DNA from: Quisquiliibacterium sp036525975
GTDB taxonomy: Bacteria; Pseudomonadota; Gammaproteobacteria; Burkholderiales; Burkholderiaceae_E
Length of the DNA stretch: 13,693 nt
Reading direction: 5' to 3'
NCBI GenBank assembly: GCA_036525975.1
Contig: DATCZK010000209.1
Coordinates: 1 to 13,693, forward strand
Positions 12,471 to 13,693 of this stretch are shown piece by piece. A program made the position numbers and the translations under genes. How positions within the stretch are numbered: position 1 is the first letter of the stretch; each line of letters starts with the position of its first letter. The notes under the pieces were generated by a model. That model was not told the origin of the DNA, searched no databases, and saw only the letters and a program-made list of their open reading frames with translations.

Positions 12471-12908
12471 CTACCTCAGGATCCAGAACGCGGTGATCAG
12501 GTAGAACAGCGAAGTGGCCGCGACCTCGATGGCGACGTACCGGCGCCGGGCGCCGACGAACTCGGGCGAGGCGGGCGCGCCGCGCGCCGGCGCGGCCTTC
12601 GCGAAGCGCGGCTCGACCACGTTGTCGATGACGGGGCCCAGGACGAAGAGCGCCGCCACGAGCACGAGCTTGAATATCAGGTCGGCGCCGAGCGAAAAGA
12701 ACCCGACGAGGAAGAAGCCCGCGCCCGACACCACCAGCAGCGCGAGCCCCGTGATGATGACCCGCGTGACGAACCGGCGCACCCTGAGGTAGGCCGCGAT
12801 GAGCTCCGCGTCGGCTCCGCACCGAAGCAGCAGCACCGTCTTGGTCGTGGCGGCGCCCAGACCGAGCGCAAGCCCGAGCACGTGGATCAGCGTGAGGAGT
12901 TCCGTCAT
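12471..12908 (-). CDS. small four-helix integral membrane protein
   Basis: A 145-residue hydrophobic protein with four predicted membrane helices, at about 4-26, 48-70, 76-96 and 122-143. The first helix carries LIHVLGLALGLGAATTKTVLLL; a histidine at this place followed by a glycine-rich helix recalls DUF2269/CopD-like small membrane proteins, but I cannot confirm membership. A charged loop between helices 3 and 4 holds EPRFAKAAPARGAPAS. The second of two adjacent ATGs (12908) was chosen because GGGAGGG ends 5 bases before it; the first, at 12911, is only 2 bases away. It lies 40 bases downstream of the thioesterase gene. Function unknown. Confidence 0.78.
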   Translation of the reverse strand: MTELLTLIHVLGLALGLGAATTKTVLLLRCGADAELIAAYLRVRRFVTRVIITGLALLVVSGAGFFLVGFFSLGADLIFKLVLVAALFVLGPVIDNVVEPRFAKAAPARGAPASPEFVGARRRYVAIEVAATSLFYLITAFWILR

Positions 12909-12948
12909 CATCGCCCTCCCTTCCCCGAACCCAGGGTGGCATCGCCCC

Positions 12949-13407
12949 TCAGGCGCGCCTCACGCTCGAGGGGAGTTCAACGAAATCGTCGGTGCGAGGC
13001 AGAGACCTGTAGGCCGCGAGTATCGATTCGGGCGGCGCCACCAGCTTGCGCGTGTCCAGGTTCATGAACCCTCCGGTGCTCGTCACGATCGACGCGAGCT
13101 GGCCGTCGAGGCGCCGCACCTCGTTTCGCAGCCTGAACCTGCTCCCGTCCGGGGCGAGGCCGGCGCACGAGAACGAGATGTCGAACTCCTCCATCCACCG
13201 GACTTCGCGCCGGTACTCGAGCTCGTCCTTCATGATCACCACGCCCAGGCGCAGGCGGGCGAATTCCTCCAGCGAGAAGCCCTTCTCGGCAAGGGCGAGC
13301 ACGCGCGCGTCGACCACCTTGTTGAGGTACGCGGTGTTCCCCATGTGGGCGTTCCAGTCCATGTCGCCCCAACCCGCCAGGAACCTTCGCGTGATCGCGC
13401 CGTTCAA
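12949..13407 (-). CDS. acyl-CoA thioesterase-like protein (hotdog fold, 4HBT type), TTG start
   Basis: A 152-residue single-domain hotdog protein. The active-site block GWGDMDWNAHMGNTAYL at about 12-28 matches the 4-hydroxybenzoyl-CoA thioesterase / YbgC pattern, with D17 as the likely catalytic aspartate and N19, H21 and N24 nearby. A long helix (about 25-46), an ELEYRREVRWMEEFDISF strand pair and RFRLRNEVRR follow as expected. It probably hydrolyses a medium-chain, branched or aromatic acyl-CoA in the cytoplasm. The start is a TTG at 13407: AAGGAGG lies 8 bases upstream and the protein begins where family members begin. An ATG overlapping the ribosome-binding site is out of frame and meets a stop after two codons. 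It follows the SnoaL-like gene by 32 bases. Confidence 0.88.
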   Translation of the reverse strand: MNGAITRRFLAGWGDMDWNAHMGNTAYLNKVVDARVLALAEKGFSLEEFARLRLGVVIMKDELEYRREVRWMEEFDISFSCAGLAPDGSRFRLRNEVRRLDGQLASIVTSTGGFMNLDTRKLVAPPESILAAYRSLPRTDDFVELPSSVRRA

Positions 13408-13415
13408 GGCCGCAT

Positions 13416-13422
13416 CCTCCTT
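13416..13422 (-). promoter_or_regulatory. Shine-Dalgarno deciding the TTG start of the thioesterase gene
   Basis: The minus strand reads AAGGAGG, a near-perfect anti-16S match, 8 bases before TTG at 13407. Confidence 0.78.
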
Positions 13423-13439
13423 CGACGAGCGTAGTCCCG

Positions 13440-13693
13440 CTAGGAGCCGGCAACGGACTGCGCGGGTCGCACGCTGTTGATCGGGTCGGCGTGGCGATGA
13501 ACGAGTCTCCAGCCCTGCGCCTCGCGACGATAGAGGCTGGTCACCCGCAGCGCGACCGCGGCGGGCTCGGGCGCCTTCGCCAGGCGCACCGAGAACCGCT
13601 CCACCTCGACCACGCAGGCCAGCGTGTCTGCCGTGTGCGTGGCCACGTGCTCGAAGGCCACGATCCGGCCGTCCGAGTAGTTGCCGGCGGCCC
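13440..13693 (-). CDS. SnoaL-like / NTF2-fold (DUF4440-type) protein, N-terminus outside the window
   Basis: About 83 C-terminal residues are visible; the frame is open to the right edge. The part seen contains NYSDGRIVAFEHVATHTADTLACVVEVERF, then a strand pair with VALRVTSLYRREAQGWRLVHRHADPI, the C-terminal half of a SnoaL-like / ketosteroid-isomerase-like domain in which WRLVHRHAD is the usual last strand. Such proteins are small cone-shaped barrels that act as isomerases, cyclases or ligand-binding proteins; the active-site residues are largely in the missing half, so no activity is assigned. The GTG at 13661 is internal, since similarity continues upstream of it. It ends 32 bases before the thioesterase start, so the two may be co-transcribed. 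Confidence 0.82.
   Translation of the reverse strand, partial: AAGNYSDGRIVAFEHVATHTADTLACVVEVERFSVRLAKAPEPAAVALRVTSLYRREAQGWRLVHRHADPINSVRPAQSVAGS

Noticed and set aside
11791..12942. Longer N-terminal version of the membrane-anchored unknown protein
   Set aside because: The extra part is the out-of-frame reading of the upstream membrane-protein gene; the ATG at 12366 has a strong GGAGGA site.

Overview
The window is 13.7 kb of very GC-rich bacterial DNA (roughly two thirds G+C, judged by eye). I can support 21 protein-coding genes, all on the minus strand, so transcription runs from base 13693 towards base 1. Both edges cut genes: a SnoaL-like protein at the right and a 2-hydroxychromene-2-carboxylate isomerase-like protein at the left. 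I see no rRNA, tRNA, CRISPR array, insertion sequence or integrase, and no gene-free stretch over about 140 bases. GTG and TTG starts, tight gene packing and the protein families (OsmC-like, CitE-like, NhaA, TspO, DUF1330, acetylpolyamine amidohydrolase) suggest a free-living, aerobic, metabolically versatile proteobacterium, most likely a betaproteobacterium. That placement is an inference from protein style, not from a marker gene.

Layout in the direction of transcription. (1) 13693-12471: SnoaL-like protein, acyl-CoA thioesterase-like protein and a small four-helix membrane protein. (2) 12366-10796: a membrane-anchored protein of unknown function and a CitE-like CoA-ester lyase. (3) 10683-9698: an OsmC-like protein lacking a mid-domain segment, then a periplasmic Spy/CpxP-like protein with a His-rich tail. 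(4) 9645-7508: an SRPBCC protein, an SDR-fold protein carrying both signature motifs of halohydrin dehalogenases, and a GFA-glyoxalase fusion. (5) 7457-4173: a tightly coupled run of VIT1/CCC1-type metal transporter, TspO, GNAT acetyltransferase, variant type II dehydroquinase, HAD phosphatase and DUF1330 protein. (6) 4118-2466: NhaA antiporter and a small exported protein. (7) 2381-1: acetylpolyamine amidohydrolase, classical SDR and the isomerase.

The theme is accessory metabolism and stress handling: glutathione-linked or electrophile chemistry (GFA, VOC, isomerase, possible halohydrin dehalogenase), thiol/peroxide defence (OsmC), metal and ion transport (VIT1, NhaA) and periplasmic protection (Spy-like). 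No single pathway joins all of them.

The items I would check first are the halohydrin dehalogenase candidate (8510-9193) with its overlapping SRPBCC gene, the GFA-VOC fusion (7508-8455), the OsmC gene with an apparent in-frame deletion (10300-10683), and the AroQ-like protein with altered substrate-pocket residues (5191-5673).
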